A DNA stretch of 64,000 nt, from NCBI GenBank assembly GCA_016858145.1, contig JAEHOE010000080.1:186001-250000 (forward strand). The letters run 5' to 3'. This DNA comes from Edaphochlamys debaryana (lineage: Eukaryota; Chlorophyta; Chlorophyceae; Chlamydomonadales). A model generated the notes under the pieces. It was not told the DNA's origin, made no database searches, and was given only the letters and a program-made list of their open reading frames with translations. The position numbers and the translations under genes are program-made. Shown one piece after another: positions 11,431-22,900 of this stretch (the stretch's first letter is position 1; every line of letters starts with the position of its first letter).

Positions 11431-12888
11431 GACAACTGCCGGATTGCGGACTACCGTACATAAGAGGAACGCAGCTCCTGAGCCAGTACTCAGATCAAGA
11501 AGACGTAATCCCCGTTAGGAGAGACTGTTATACCCTTGCCCATACGTTCCCCTTAGTACCTTTGCCGAGCCCACTCACTCACGCCCTGAGCAGGGCCTCT
11601 GACACAAGCAACCTCTCTCTAGCAGACACACATGGGATGTGTTGTTAGACTCCGGACAGTCCATGCCAACCTGACGACCACATGATACATGCGCGAGGTC
11701 CAGAGCTGCGTCAAGTTCCTGGCCCTTCCAGCCAAGCCCCTCACTCTGCCTGATCCTTGCCAACCGCCTCTCGGCGGCAGCGATCTGCAAAACGCTTCGT
11801 CTCATTACAGCCTACCTATGCCAAGCCCTTGACTGATAGCTTCAGCAGATGCCACACGTAGCTCCCCAGCAAAGTGCGGCCTCTTTATTAGGGTAGCTTC
11901 TTAGCTGTCCGACCATTTGAGCGCGTCCGCCACCGTGCCACCGGCGTGCCGTGTGACGCCTGTGGCAACGGAAACCGGACAGAGAGCCAAGGACCAAGTC
12001 ATCACACGGTCGGGGCCTCCTTGCTGCCTGCCTCTCAAGCCTCGCGCGCCCCGACGCAACCCACAGTGCCCCGTGCCCGCCCCACCTCCGTTGGCGATGC
12101 GCTCCCGCCGCATCTCCAGGATTGCCACGTTCTTTCGCGTTGTGTCGGCCTGTAAAACAACGGGAAAACCACACGGACAAACTGCTCAGGAAGGGGTTCG
12201 CCGACGCGGGCGGGGATCGCCCTACGCCAGCGGTCTGTTAGATTGCACGCAGCTTGCGAACTGCGTCGCTCCACGTTCAGCCCATAATACGCAGCCTGGG
12301 CAGCCCCTCACCTGCATGCGGGTCGTCTCTGATGCAGCGGAGCGGGGGTCCTACACGACGGCAGAGGAGAGGGGGTGCAGGTGAGGGCTGAAGACATAAG
12401 GGAGCAGAGCGGAGGCCCACCATGCTCTTGTAGGCACCCTCGGCCCCTGCACGCCTGCAGGCAGGCTGCTCGTCCCTCACCTGTGCTCGCACGCCAACCT
12501 TTTGGTGCTGCCAGGGGTCCGAGGCGAGCCGCCATGTCCCATCAGGTTGAAGCTCCTGCGGCCAGACACACGGGAGGGGGCGGCATGCTTTCAGTTGTGG
12601 AAAGCTGCACACGGCTTAAACTTGCCTAAGCCAGACTCCCTGCTTACGAGCGTTCCCCACCCACCTGCTGTGAGATTGGGTTGAACCCTCGCTGGTTGCT
12701 GCGAGGACAAGGGCGGAGGCCTTCAGATGTGCAGCCACACGACAGGGCAGGCCCTCGCAGGGTGGCGGCCTTAACCCACGCCTTGCACCGTCACTGCCTC
12801 GCCTACTTCACGTCCTACCGGTATCGTACTGCGTATTGTATGCCATAATCTGCTAGCTACCCCCGCCAACGCCACCCAAAGTGCAGCC

Positions 12889-13262
12889 TCACAGCTCTGT
12901 TAACCGCTGAGCCCGGATTTCTTGCGTGTGGGCGCTGCGCTGCTCCTTGAAGGCCTCTTCCTGCTTGCGCACGGTGTCCTGCTTGATAACTGCTTGGGGC
13001 CGCTTGGTCTTCCAGCCTGGTTTGAATGCGGTCTCCTTGCCTGCAGAGGGAGGGGGCACAGGAGGGGTGGGAGGACTGCACGATGGCCTCGGGAGGATGG
13101 ACGACGGGGACGTGTTGACGACCTCGCACGACACCCCGCATGCCTCCAGACGGCTCAGACGCTCTCACCAACGTTGCCTGGAGCGAAGTAGTGGTTCGCG
13201 TGCGCCGGACTGTCGACGGGGGGTTTTAGGAAGTCCCAGTCCTTGCCGCTGACGCCAACCAT
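12889..13262 (-). CDS. Small two-exon gene, 81-residue basic protein of unknown function
   Basis: On the minus strand an ATG at 13262 opens exon 1 (13262-13169). A GTGAGA donor follows, then a 128-bp intron ending in a pyrimidine-rich CTCTGCAG, and exon 2 (13040-12889) ends in TGA. The junction keeps frame (phase 1). The product starts MVGVSGKDWDFLKPP, contains NHYFAPGNVGKETAFKPGW, and ends in a Lys/Gln/Glu-rich helix (about residues 50-81) with KQEEAFKEQRSAHTQEIRAQ. It has no signal peptide or membrane segment. Neither exon alone stands out as an open frame with an ATG, so automated callers could miss it. It starts 454 bp from the divergent FYR-domain gene, so the two may share a promoter. 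I do not recognise the family. Confidence 0.6.
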
Positions 13263-13716
13263 CGTAGTTTAGTACTCAGAGGTGAGTGACCGTCACAGAA
13301 GTAGAGTTGAGTTGGGTACGCGCGGCCTGGTAGACTGGGAATGCTTCGAGGAATGCTAAACAAACTTTTGCCCGCTGGGCCAGATACGAGTCTCAGTGAA
13401 TGTGCTGAGTGCGTCTTCAATTGCGCTGTTTGCTCGCGCGCGGAAACGAGCAAGGTTGATGAGCGATCGGCATGGGGCCCCCCGTTCGAAATGGCGCGGC
13501 TGTCAGCGCGAAATCGCTATCCTCGTCTCACCCCGTCCCCTCACGAGCACAAAGCGGTCGCTCCAAATACCTTGAAAGTATCCGACCAGCGCCAGCCGTG
13601 CCTCCCGACAGCCGCGACGACAAACCTGCCAAGCCAGTCGGCCTCCCACAGCCGTCCTTACATGTATCACACATCATAGTCGTGGTATTAAGGCTGCAGT
13701 AGCACGTCGCTGTCCC
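13263..13716. promoter_or_regulatory. Probable shared promoter region of a divergent gene pair
   Basis: These 454 bp separate the start codons of the minus-strand 81-residue gene and the plus-strand FYR-domain gene. The stretch must hold both 5' UTRs and promoters. I cannot point to a specific element, and bidirectional control is inferred from layout only. Confidence 0.4.
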
Positions 13717-16700
13717 ATGGCGGACTCTGCGGGGGAGTCTGCTGCCGCGGGCGCGCCAGTCAACCTGGTCGAGCTGTTTCAGAACGGCGAGAATGCAATC
13801 GAGCGAAGGAGGTGCGGGATGGGCTGGGGGCAGGGGCAAGACGCTCTGGTGGGGAAAGGCGGAACTTTGCGAAGTGCGCTTGTGCCGACGAGCGCCTGTG
13901 CCGGAAGCCCACGCGCGCGCTGAATCAGTTCTGCCGCGTCTAACCTCTGCCGACAGGACTGACAACCTATTCAAGCAGCTCGACGAGCGACAGCTCACCG
14001 AGGATGAGCAGAACATCATTCAGCAGCGGGTGAGGCTTGAGCCCCGCGATGGCTTCCATAGCGAGCGGATCCGCTGTCAACCATACTGCGCTGACCCACG
14101 AACTGCAGGTGGACCTGCAGCGCAAGATGTTCGTGGAGTATGAGCGCCGTGAAAAGGAGCGCAAGGTGGGTCTGCCACGCCCCACATTTCCCCCGCCCTC
14201 GAACGGGACTCCCCCTCATCCCACGCTCTGACCGCTCACTTGCAACTGCTCCGGGTATCACCCCTGCCTGCCGCCGTCTGCCTTGGCTGTACAGGTGCGG
14301 GAGCTCAACGAGGTCTGCCCAGACCTAGACGAGGAGGCTGCCAAGCGGGCCCTCGAGCTGTGCAACTGGAAGTAAGGCGGTTGGGAGGTACAGCAGGCGC
14401 TAGGGCAGAGCATTTCCAAGTGCCCTGCTGTTGTGCTCCTCGGCTGGACTGTTGCGCGCCCAACTGGAGCCTGTCCGACACCTGCTGCCATGCTTCACAA
14501 CCACAGGGAGGAGGAGGCTGCCATGCGCTTGAGCTCAGACCCTGCCTTCCTGCGTCGGGTCACTTCTGGAGTGTGCGAGGAGGTTGCTCCAGGTAGGCCA
14601 GGTCGCCTATGCCTTGCGAGCGCGTAGCAGAGGGGGTTGCACAGTCTGACCATGACACACCCGACGTCGCTTAACCCCACAGCCCCCAAGGTCAACCGCG
14701 CTCGCGCCGGCAGCACCCGGGCACAGGTCGGCCCACGGCCCAAGCTGGTGGACCCCAGCCAGGTGGGCTTGCAAGCGCTGGGGCCGGGCGGCTCAGAGCT
14801 GCGTAACGGCTGCTCTAGTATTCGCAGTCAGGCACAATTGGTACTTGGCAAGTAGCCCCGTTTGGTACGCTGGGCACCGCCTCTTAACGCTCGCGACGCG
14901 TGTCACACCTCCCTGACCCCAGGTTGGCGCTGTGTTCGTTGGCAAATTCAAGGGCCGCCTCGGCCCCCACCAGATCAGCGCCATGGGCCGCCAGCAGGCT
15001 GCCGCAGCCAAGCCCGCCTCAGCACCGGCCGCGGTAAGACCTGCGTCCTGGATTGCTTGCTCGTTATAGCGTGTCAGGCACTGCATGCATGGCGTTCAGC
15101 TCGATAGTGTGGTCCACAGGTCTAACATCTCAGTGAAACCTCCCCTTCCTCTGTCAGGGTCGTCGCGGCGGGGCGTCTCGTGGCGGGGCCAAGACCTCCC
15201 GCCGCAAGCGCGCGTCCGCTGCTGACGAGACGGACGAGGAGGAGGAGGAGGAGCCGGTCGAGGAGAGCGAGGGCGAGGAGCACGCTGAGCCGGCAGCGGC
15301 TGGCGGTGAGGACGCACCCATGGCTGACGCCGCGGCCGCGGTCGCTGACGACGAGGGCGCGCAGCCCATGGAGGAGGGCGAGGAGGCGGTCGCGGATGCT
15401 GAGGAGGAGCCCAACTCGGCGGGTGAGTCGCTGGTCCTTACGGAGGGCCGCAGGTATGCCGATGACCACAATCGCAACTAGAGGTAGTCGGCCGGCAGTA
15501 CTTGGTGATATCACTCTACAGCTGGACCGACTCAGCAAAGACAGCAGAGGGCAACGACACCCCCGACCGTCTCATCCGATCTCCCCATCCCACAGACCTC
15601 TCCGACAACGAGCTGCGGTACGAGGACGACGTGCTGCCGGTCCTGAGCCCCCTGGCGGTGCGCAGGCAGCAGCAGGAGCCGCTGTCCGGTGGCGCCCCGG
15701 CCGTGGTGCCCCTGGGCGCGGGGGCCTGCAAGACCGCCACCACGCCGGTCAAGGCCCAGCCTGTGGCAGGTGACGAGGACGAGGTCAACAGCCCGCGCCT
15801 GCTGCAGCCCAGCAGCGGCAACGAGGCCCCGCCGCCCGAGCCCCTCCTGCAGCCGCCGCCCCACCACCAGACCGCCGAGACGCGCGAGAAGCTGCCCTCT
15901 GGGGCGGACGCCAAGCAGCAGCTGGAGGAGAGCCGCTCGCCCCGGGCCCAGCGGCAACAGCGGCGAGAGGACCGGCGTCGCTGCAGCGGCGGGTTAGCGG
16001 AGGCGGCTGCTGTGGCCTCAGCACCGGCGGCCGGTGAGGCCGAGCCCTCTGTTCCGCCGGCTGAGGGGGGCCGCGGCGGGCGCACCCGCCGGGCGGCAGC
16101 GGCTGTGGCGGTGCTGCGTGCCCGGGAGGCTGCCGGCGCGGAGAGCGAGAAGGAGGAGGGCACGGATGGGGCCTCGTCGGACTTCGAGGAGGAGGCGGCC
16201 GCCAAGGCGGAGGCCTCCTCCAGCGACAGCGGCAGCGACGCGGACGTGGAGACGGAGGACAGCGACTGCGTGGCGGGAGGCCGGGGGCGCAAGCGGCGAG
16301 CGGGTGAGCGGGAAGGAGGGCTAGGGTTGATCAAGGGAAGACTTCTGATGGGATCTTACGGCAAGGAAGCGCGTGACCGGTGCACTTGTCAAGTTCCCTG
16401 CATGCTAATGCCTTCTCCTGACAAAATCACTCCTTGCCATGTTGATAGGCGTGACAGCCAAGGGCAAGCAGGCACGGAAGCGGCCCTCACGCGGCGCACG
16501 AGCTGGCAGCTCAGAGCCGCCGGCGACGGTAGCGGCAGACCCGGCAGCGGCTGGGCCCTCGGGCCGGCAAGCGGCGGACGTGCTGGCAGGCGGCGAGCAG
16601 CAGGACTCGGAGGCAACGGTGACGGAGGACGAGGGGACCAAGAAGCCGGCCAAGGGCAAGGGCGCAGCAAAGGGACGAGGTGCGCGCCTGCCGCTCAGCA

Positions 16701-18973
16701 GATACGCTCCTGCGCTGCTTGTCAGCACTGTTCAATCAGTCATCGCCTTTGTCCAACTAGATTGCCTGCTGTGCGTTGATGCAGGTGGCCGCGGCGGGGG
16801 CGGCGGCGGTCGCGGCCGCGGCGCCATCAGCGCCAGCGGGCACACGTGCCGCGGGCGCGTCAAGCAAAAGGGCGTCAAGCGCGCCGACCTGCTCTCAGTG
16901 GGGCAGCTCATCGCCAGGCCCGGCTGGTTCAACGCTGGTACGTTCCAGGCCTTCCTTTGCTTCTGTGGTACTCTACAGCTTCCGCAGTACTGCCCAATAT
17001 CCTGGTGCACGTCGTGCAAGCCGCGCGTTAGCCTGGGCGGGCCTTGACGATTTGTCTCTCGCTGGCGCCTTCCGCAGGCTACATCTTCCCCGCCGGCTTC
17101 CGCGCCCAGACGCTGTTCCGCTCCTCCGTGGACCTGGACAGCCTCACCATGCACACCTGCGAGATCGTGGGAGAGGTGGGCGGGGAGTCGCAGCCACCGC
17201 GGGGGGCAGCAATCACCGCCCCGGGGTGTTGCTGCCGGGGCAAACTTGGTCCATTGTTACCTTGCTGTTTGCTGTGTCACCAAGGGCTGAGCTCCTACTT
17301 GTCATCCTGGTCGCAGGGCGGCGCCTACTGGCCCGCGCCCACGTACGTGGTGACAGCCGCTGACCGCCCCGACGAGCCGCTCGTGGCCAAGAGCTGCACC
17401 GGCTGCTGGACGGCGGTGAGCCTGCTCGGGAGCTCTACCCCTTACCGATGGGCGGCCTGCGTAGTACAAAACATAGTCTTGCTAAATTGTCTGGTCACTC
17501 ACTTGAACGCATGCTCTCTGCCCGCCAGGTCCTCAAGCGCATCAACGGCGAGATCGAGGGCCGCCGCGCCGCGGGCGAGAACCTGCCGCCGCCGCCCAAG
17601 GTAAGGCGCACCTACCCCCGCCTGTATACCCATCATGATGCGGTCCCCATCCCGCAGCCCGCACGTCAACCCTTTATCCCTCACACCATGCTCTGTTTCG
17701 CCCCGTCCTCGCCCCTCCCCCCAGACCGCCATTGCGGGGCCCGAGTACTTCGGCCTCAATCAGCCGGAGATCTGCGCCGCCATTGAGGCCCTGGACGCCG
17801 ACAAAGCCTGCGCCATCTACTGGTGAGGGAGCGCCAGACACGCATTGCTCTGTGTCGAAAGAGCCCCAAGAGCCAAACATAGTCCTCGTTGTACAGGCGC
17901 GCTTGGCCCGCAGTGTGTTGCGGGGCGGCTTGAGGGCGGCCACTTAGCGCATGTTTCACCTGCATGCTCCTCTCCAGGGATGGCAAGATGGACCGCGAGG
18001 CCATCCGCGGAGGCGCACCGCTGCCCGTGCCCCGCGCGGCGCCGGCGGCGCCCAAGGTTTCCCGCGCGCCCCGCAACAGCACGGGCGGTGGCGGTGGGCG
18101 CAAGCGCGGCGGCAAGGGCCGGGGCAGCGGCGACGACGAGCCCGAGCCCGCCCCTGAGGGCGAGGAGGACCCCGCGGAGACCTACGCCGGGAACAGGTGG
18201 GAGTGGAGGGCCCCTGGAGGAGGGCTGTTGCTGTCTATACAATCGCCTTCGCCGGCATGTCGGGCAGCCTGTCATAAACCCTGCTGCCTGGATTGGGACC
18301 CTAACGCCTCTGCCGATGGTTGGTCCTGCTGGTGTCCCTGTTTGCAGGTGGTCGGCGGTGACCCGTGGCGAGCGCTACCGCAAGCGCTGCGAGGACGCGG
18401 GCGAGGACATGGCAACCATGCTGGAGGTGGGGCGGGCAGGCGGTGCGGCGCTCAGCGGTGTTGGTGGCTGCATGTGGCCAGGTTGCTGCGGCTCACCCAG
18501 CTGCCCAGACCCTGACTTCCAGCACACGGCCCTTTAAAGCCTTCGTTGACACCCGGCCCCCAGGAATCTGCGCGCGACAACCCGCTGCCCGGCTTCCTGG
18601 ACCCCATCACCCTGGAGCCCGTCAGCAACCCGGCCATCTCGCCCTTCGGCCACGTGATGGGCTTCGCCACCTGGAAGGCCGTGCTGGCGGAGCACGTGAG
18701 CAGGGCAATCACGTAGCAGGGGTCCCGCTGCTTTCTCTCGATGCCGTCAGTGGGCTGCGATGCTGCTAGTCCTGCGCCCTCCCCACTCCTCTTCATCCCG
18801 GACGCGTAGCGTGCCGCTTGCGACGGTCACCCTTTCCTTCCACTCCCGCGTCTTTCCCCTCTGGTATCCAGGGCCGCTGCCCGTTCACCAAGCAGCAGCT
18901 CAAGGCGGAGCAGCTGACGGTCCTGACCAAGAACAACATCGAGCGCTACCGCTCCAAGATCATCCAGTCGTAG
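13717..18973 (+). CDS. CUE-like, FYRN/FYRC and U-box-like multidomain protein, probable chromatin or ubiquitin factor
   Basis: Nineteen exons join in frame to 944 residues: 13717-13811, 13957-14029, 14109-14165, 14295-14371, 14507-14592, 14683-14762, 14923-15033, 15158-15422, 15596-16303, 16449-16679, 16785-16937, 17078-17175, 17317-17415, 17529-17600, 17725-17822, 17978-18196, 18348-18426, 18564-18695, 18872-18973. Residues 76-119 (VRELNEVCPDLDEEAAKRAL and after) resemble a CUE/UBA helix bundle. The middle is acidic, Ser-rich and basic-patch disorder. Residues about 646-770 match FYRN then FYRC: GYIFPAGFRAQTLFRS, HTCEIVGE, GPEYFGLNQPEICAAIEALD. FYR modules occur in chromatin proteins such as MLL-type methyltransferases, JmjC demethylases and TBRG1. 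The C-terminus (GFLDPITLEPVSNPAISPFG, then CPFTKQQL) fits a U-box-like E3 fold. No SET or JmjC domain is present. A nuclear role linking ubiquitin to chromatin is inference. Confidence 0.85.
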
Positions 18974-19973
18974 CCAGGAGGGAGCTGACACAGGGGCGGA
19001 GGCAGTCGTGCAGGGCAGAGCATGTTGACGAGCGAGGGCTGCCAAGGCCTGGGGTCCTGCGGAGATAGGTTGAAAGGTCTGGAAGCCGGCTGTCCGCGGT
19101 GGCCCAGCCGGTCCGGCAGGAGGCTGGCATCGCTCGGCGTGAGGCTGACACGAGCATGGGGGCGTGGATGCAGGCGGGGCAGCAAGACAAGAGTGTGAGC
19201 GAGGGCGCTGGACATCCTGAGCCCGGCTGTGGCGTTGGAAACTACGTGAGCTCATGTGCGCACAACGAGCGGCATGAGCTTGACTGCGGGGACGGCGCGC
19301 GACCGAGTTATGGTCGGGTTCCGAGGACCTGCGCGTGCACCTTTGGGCTCCAGCGTGTTAGGGAACGGTGTCATTTGCGCCTGTGTGTAACCGCATGGAC
19401 ATTCCATCACACGCCTTTGTACGCGGAGGCGCAACAGGCTCCCACCCATCTCCCTTGCACATGCGCATGTCAGGTTGGCCCGGTTCTGCCTGCCAGGCGA
19501 GATGGATGAGGCACGACAGCATCCCATCATCCGGTAGTGCAGAGCGTAGTGAGCTGGGGAGAAAAGCAAGTCACCAGGGCGAGAGGAGGCGGAGGGATCG
19601 CCCGGGAGCCAAGATCGGCCAGGTGCTGGAGTCGTGAGTGCGCGGAAACGGGCTGCTGCAGGACGAGCCGTGTATAACCCTCCTAGACCTCCCTGTAACA
19701 GTTAATCTCTCCCGTATGTTGTGTGCACGCAGCTCATACGCTGCGAAGCCCTGGTTTACCGACTGACCACCAACCATGGTGCCGCCTTGTGCTGCCTCTT
19801 CTCAGCCTGTCTGCGCCGCACCGTGACCTAGTTTAGTGAGGTTGGTGCTAGGCCACGCGATAAGTGCAGCTGCAGCCGTCCCGCCCTCTCCCAAGTGCCA
19901 CGAGCGTCTTCTTTGACGCAAACGGCACTTTACAGGTCTTTAAGACCTGTATCTCACACAAACAGCTGTCAGG
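18974..19973. other. 3' UTR and promoter region between two plus-strand genes
   Basis: The first part is the FYR gene 3' UTR, ending near the TGTAA at 19386. The rest (about 580 bp) must contain the promoter and 5' UTR of the 1395-residue gene. No other feature is visible. Confidence 0.5.
19386..19390 (+). terminator. TGTAA polyadenylation signal of the FYR-domain gene
   Basis: It lies 413 bases past the stop codon of the 19-exon gene, on the same strand. Confidence 0.6.
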
Positions 19974-22900
19974 ATGAGCCGCAAGGGCGTTGCAGCTGCG
20001 CGTGGCTTGGCGGATGCTGCAGGCGAGCGGGAGGCGGACGCTGAGGCGCTTGAGGCACTGACCATGCTGCGTGGGCTGCCTATGGGACCCAACGAGCACT
20101 TGGTGCGGGCAGCCAATGGACCAGGCGGTTCCGAGCTTTTGGGCGCCGAGGAGAATGACCAGAACCCGGGCCGTCCAGGCGCGCACCAGCAACGGCCTGG
20201 CGTGCACGCAGCTGTATCGAGAGGTATGGCTACAGGGTCACGACCCAACAGCTTTACCGCTGTTGGCCGTAAGCGGAAGCCTGGCATCGGCGAGGAGGAT
20301 GCCCTGGGGAGCGGCCCATACCGTGCGGGAGACGGTCGCGACTCACAGGGCGCTGCAGCGTGGCAGATGCAGGAAGCAGCACAAGCGTGGGCCCAACATG
20401 GCCTCTTTGCTGAGGGGGCAGCACCCGGCCCCAATGGCTGGTGAGGCTCGGGCGAAGCTGAAACAATCATGAGCGGCCTGGGGGGACGTGTTCACAGTGC
20501 CAGTGAAAGGGAGGAAGGGGTCAGGGGTTACACATCGGCTACACGGTTTCAGAGGGGGGGCAGGACGTACTGGGAACCTCCCGGCGAAAGCTGTGCACCG
20601 TGCCTTCAGTTGACTCTCCGTACGGGCGCTGGTCTCTGAAACGCTCACCACTAACGCACTCCTCATGAACACATACACGGTTTCTTGTACATTCGGCTCA
20701 TATGCCAACACGCCAAACGCCCCTTCTCCACCAGGCGTGTTGCGAGTGACCCCCTGCTCAACGGGGGCCAGCGCCTGAGCGATGCAGTGCTCGCGCGCAT
20801 GGGCCTCGCGGCGGGAGCTCAAGGCGCAGTGGCGGCGGGCATTAACTCTGGGGACGTGGCCGCCCTGGAGCGGTGAGCGCACCAGTCACGGCGATGCGCA
20901 TTTGCTGACAGCAACAACGCCTCTCGAATTACACGACTGCCCTCCGATTTCCTTCTCAAAAAAGAAATCGCCGTCTCCCCCCTTTGCCCTGCCCCGGCTT
21001 CCAGGCTGCGAGCCATGTCTTCCATGGCCTCTGGGGGCAGCGCCGGCGAGGAGAGCCCGCCCTCTGCCAAGCGGGCCCACGTTGGGGGAGGCGGTCGCCA
21101 GGGGCCGGGTCCGGCGGGCAACGCCCCCGCCTCCTCCCTCAGCGCCCAGCAGCAGGCGCTCCTACAGCACAGCCTGGGCCAGGCGGCGCGGGAGGCGCTG
21201 CACGGCATGGTGGCGGCCGCCGCTGCGGGCGCCGGCGGCAGGGGCGACAAGCGGCCCTCGCACGGCGCAGGGAACGGAGTGCGCGCGGGCGGCAACCCAG
21301 ACTGGGACCGCCAGGTGAGGAGGGGTGGGGAGGCATGGACAGGTCGCCAGGCCGACGAGAAGTGGCCAGTACGCGAGAGCATCTCAAACATTCCCGGCCT
21401 TGCTGGGTCACGACAAGGCTGTGAGAAGGGCTGAGCTGCCGTCTTCGCCGTGCAACGTTCGGCGCAGGCTGCTGACCAGCCTCTCCCTCTCCCCCGGCTG
21501 CAGGGAGGCCGGCCCCGCGCTCCGCCCTCTCCTCTCAAGCATCCGGGGGAAGGCGGCGACGGCAGCGACCCCGGCTCCCCGACCTGGGGCGGCTCCGGCC
21601 AGCCCGTGGGCCGCTCGCCCGTTCGCGGGGCGCTGGGAGCCCACGAGGCTGCCGTCGTCCGTGCCGCCGCAGCAGCGGCGGCGGGCGCCGGTGACGGCGC
21701 CGCCGATGCTGACGGCGGCCCGCCGGCCTCCCGCACCGGCTCCGTCATCTCGCTCCTGCACATGCTCGCCATCCGGCAGCAGCAGGAGCAGCAGCAGCAC
21801 GCGCGGGAGCAGGGCCGGGAGGGGCCGCGGGACGCAGATGCGGGGTCGGGCAGGCCCGGCCGGGCCGCGACCCCACCCAGCCAGCACGCCCCGCAGCAGC
21901 ACGCCCAGGCGCAGGCTATGAACGAGGCCCAGCGGCGGCAGGCGCTGCTGGCAGAGCTGGCCAGCCGCGGCGGCTCGGCGGCAGCGGTCGCCGCTGCCGT
22001 CGCCGCCGCTACCGGCGCTGGCGGCGACGCCGACGACCGCTACCTCGCCCCTCCGGCCAGCGCCGGCCCTGTGATCAAGCGAGAGCAGGACTACCGCCGG
22101 GCCAGCCCGCTGCCACACGGCCCCGACGCCCCCTACCAGCCGCCGCAGCGGGGGCCTGGCGCCGGCGGGGGCGCGCGCGGTCCCCCCCCGGAGCGGCAGC
22201 GCTCGCCCCTGCGCCTGGGAGAGTCCGCTGAGGCCCGGGGCCCGGCGGCACCACGCCTCAGCCACGGCGCCGGGCTCGGGGGGCCGGGGGAGAACGGCAT
22301 GGGCGGTCCGGGGGACGGCGCAGCGCGGGCCGGCGGCGGCGGTGGGCTGCACCGGCAGCCGTCCTACACCTCTGACGCCATGCAGGTGAGCGCGGCATCG
22401 GGCCCTCGGGGACCGATCTGGCACCATGGGTATTGGGTATCTGCATGTGGCTAGGTGTCGCCTGCCAGCGGCTAGATACCATGACCAAAGACGCGGCAAG
22501 CTTGAAGGGACGACTTTTACTCCAGGGCTAGGTGTCCCAGCCGCGCCCCCGCCTGGCTTTGACACCTGTGCTCCCACGCGCCCTCCGCCTAGGTCGACGC
22601 CGGGCCGCCGCTCCAGCGGGAGCTGTCCGGGATGGCGGAGGCGCACGCCTACCTGGCGGCGGCACGCGCCGGCGGCGGCTCCTTCGGCCGCACCTCCACG
22701 CCCGAGCGCGACGGCGGCGCCGCCGGCGAGGGAGGCGGAGGCGGAGGCGTGCAGGCCTCCCTGGCTGCCATCGAACGGAAGCTGATGCTGCAAGAGGAGC
22801 GACTCATGTTTGAGCTCAAGCAGGTGGGCACAGCGGCTTGCGGTTGGGGGACTTAGCGAGACGGGCCCGCTGGCGAGTAGCGAGTAGCGGCCAACCGTGA

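Larger units (their letters stand above)
10396..12888. other. 3' UTR of TTL gene plus about 1.9 kb without a recognisable gene
   Basis: Up to about 11000 this is the TTL 3' UTR. Beyond that I see only short open frames of random composition, one copy of the CCGCGGCACTACGCCCCGTT repeat (11394), and a + strand TGTAA near 12150 with no gene to serve. The 3' UTR of the minus-strand 81-residue gene also lies here, but I find no nearby TTACA for it. Confidence 0.4.

Noticed and set aside
11842..12180. Minus-strand open frame of 112 codons
   Set aside because: No domain or splice support, and overlapping frames of similar length occur on both strands, as expected by chance at this GC content.
21408..22793. 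461-codon minus-strand open frame
   Set aside because: It overlaps exons 4-5 of the 1395-residue gene, has shadow composition, and has no splice logic of its own.
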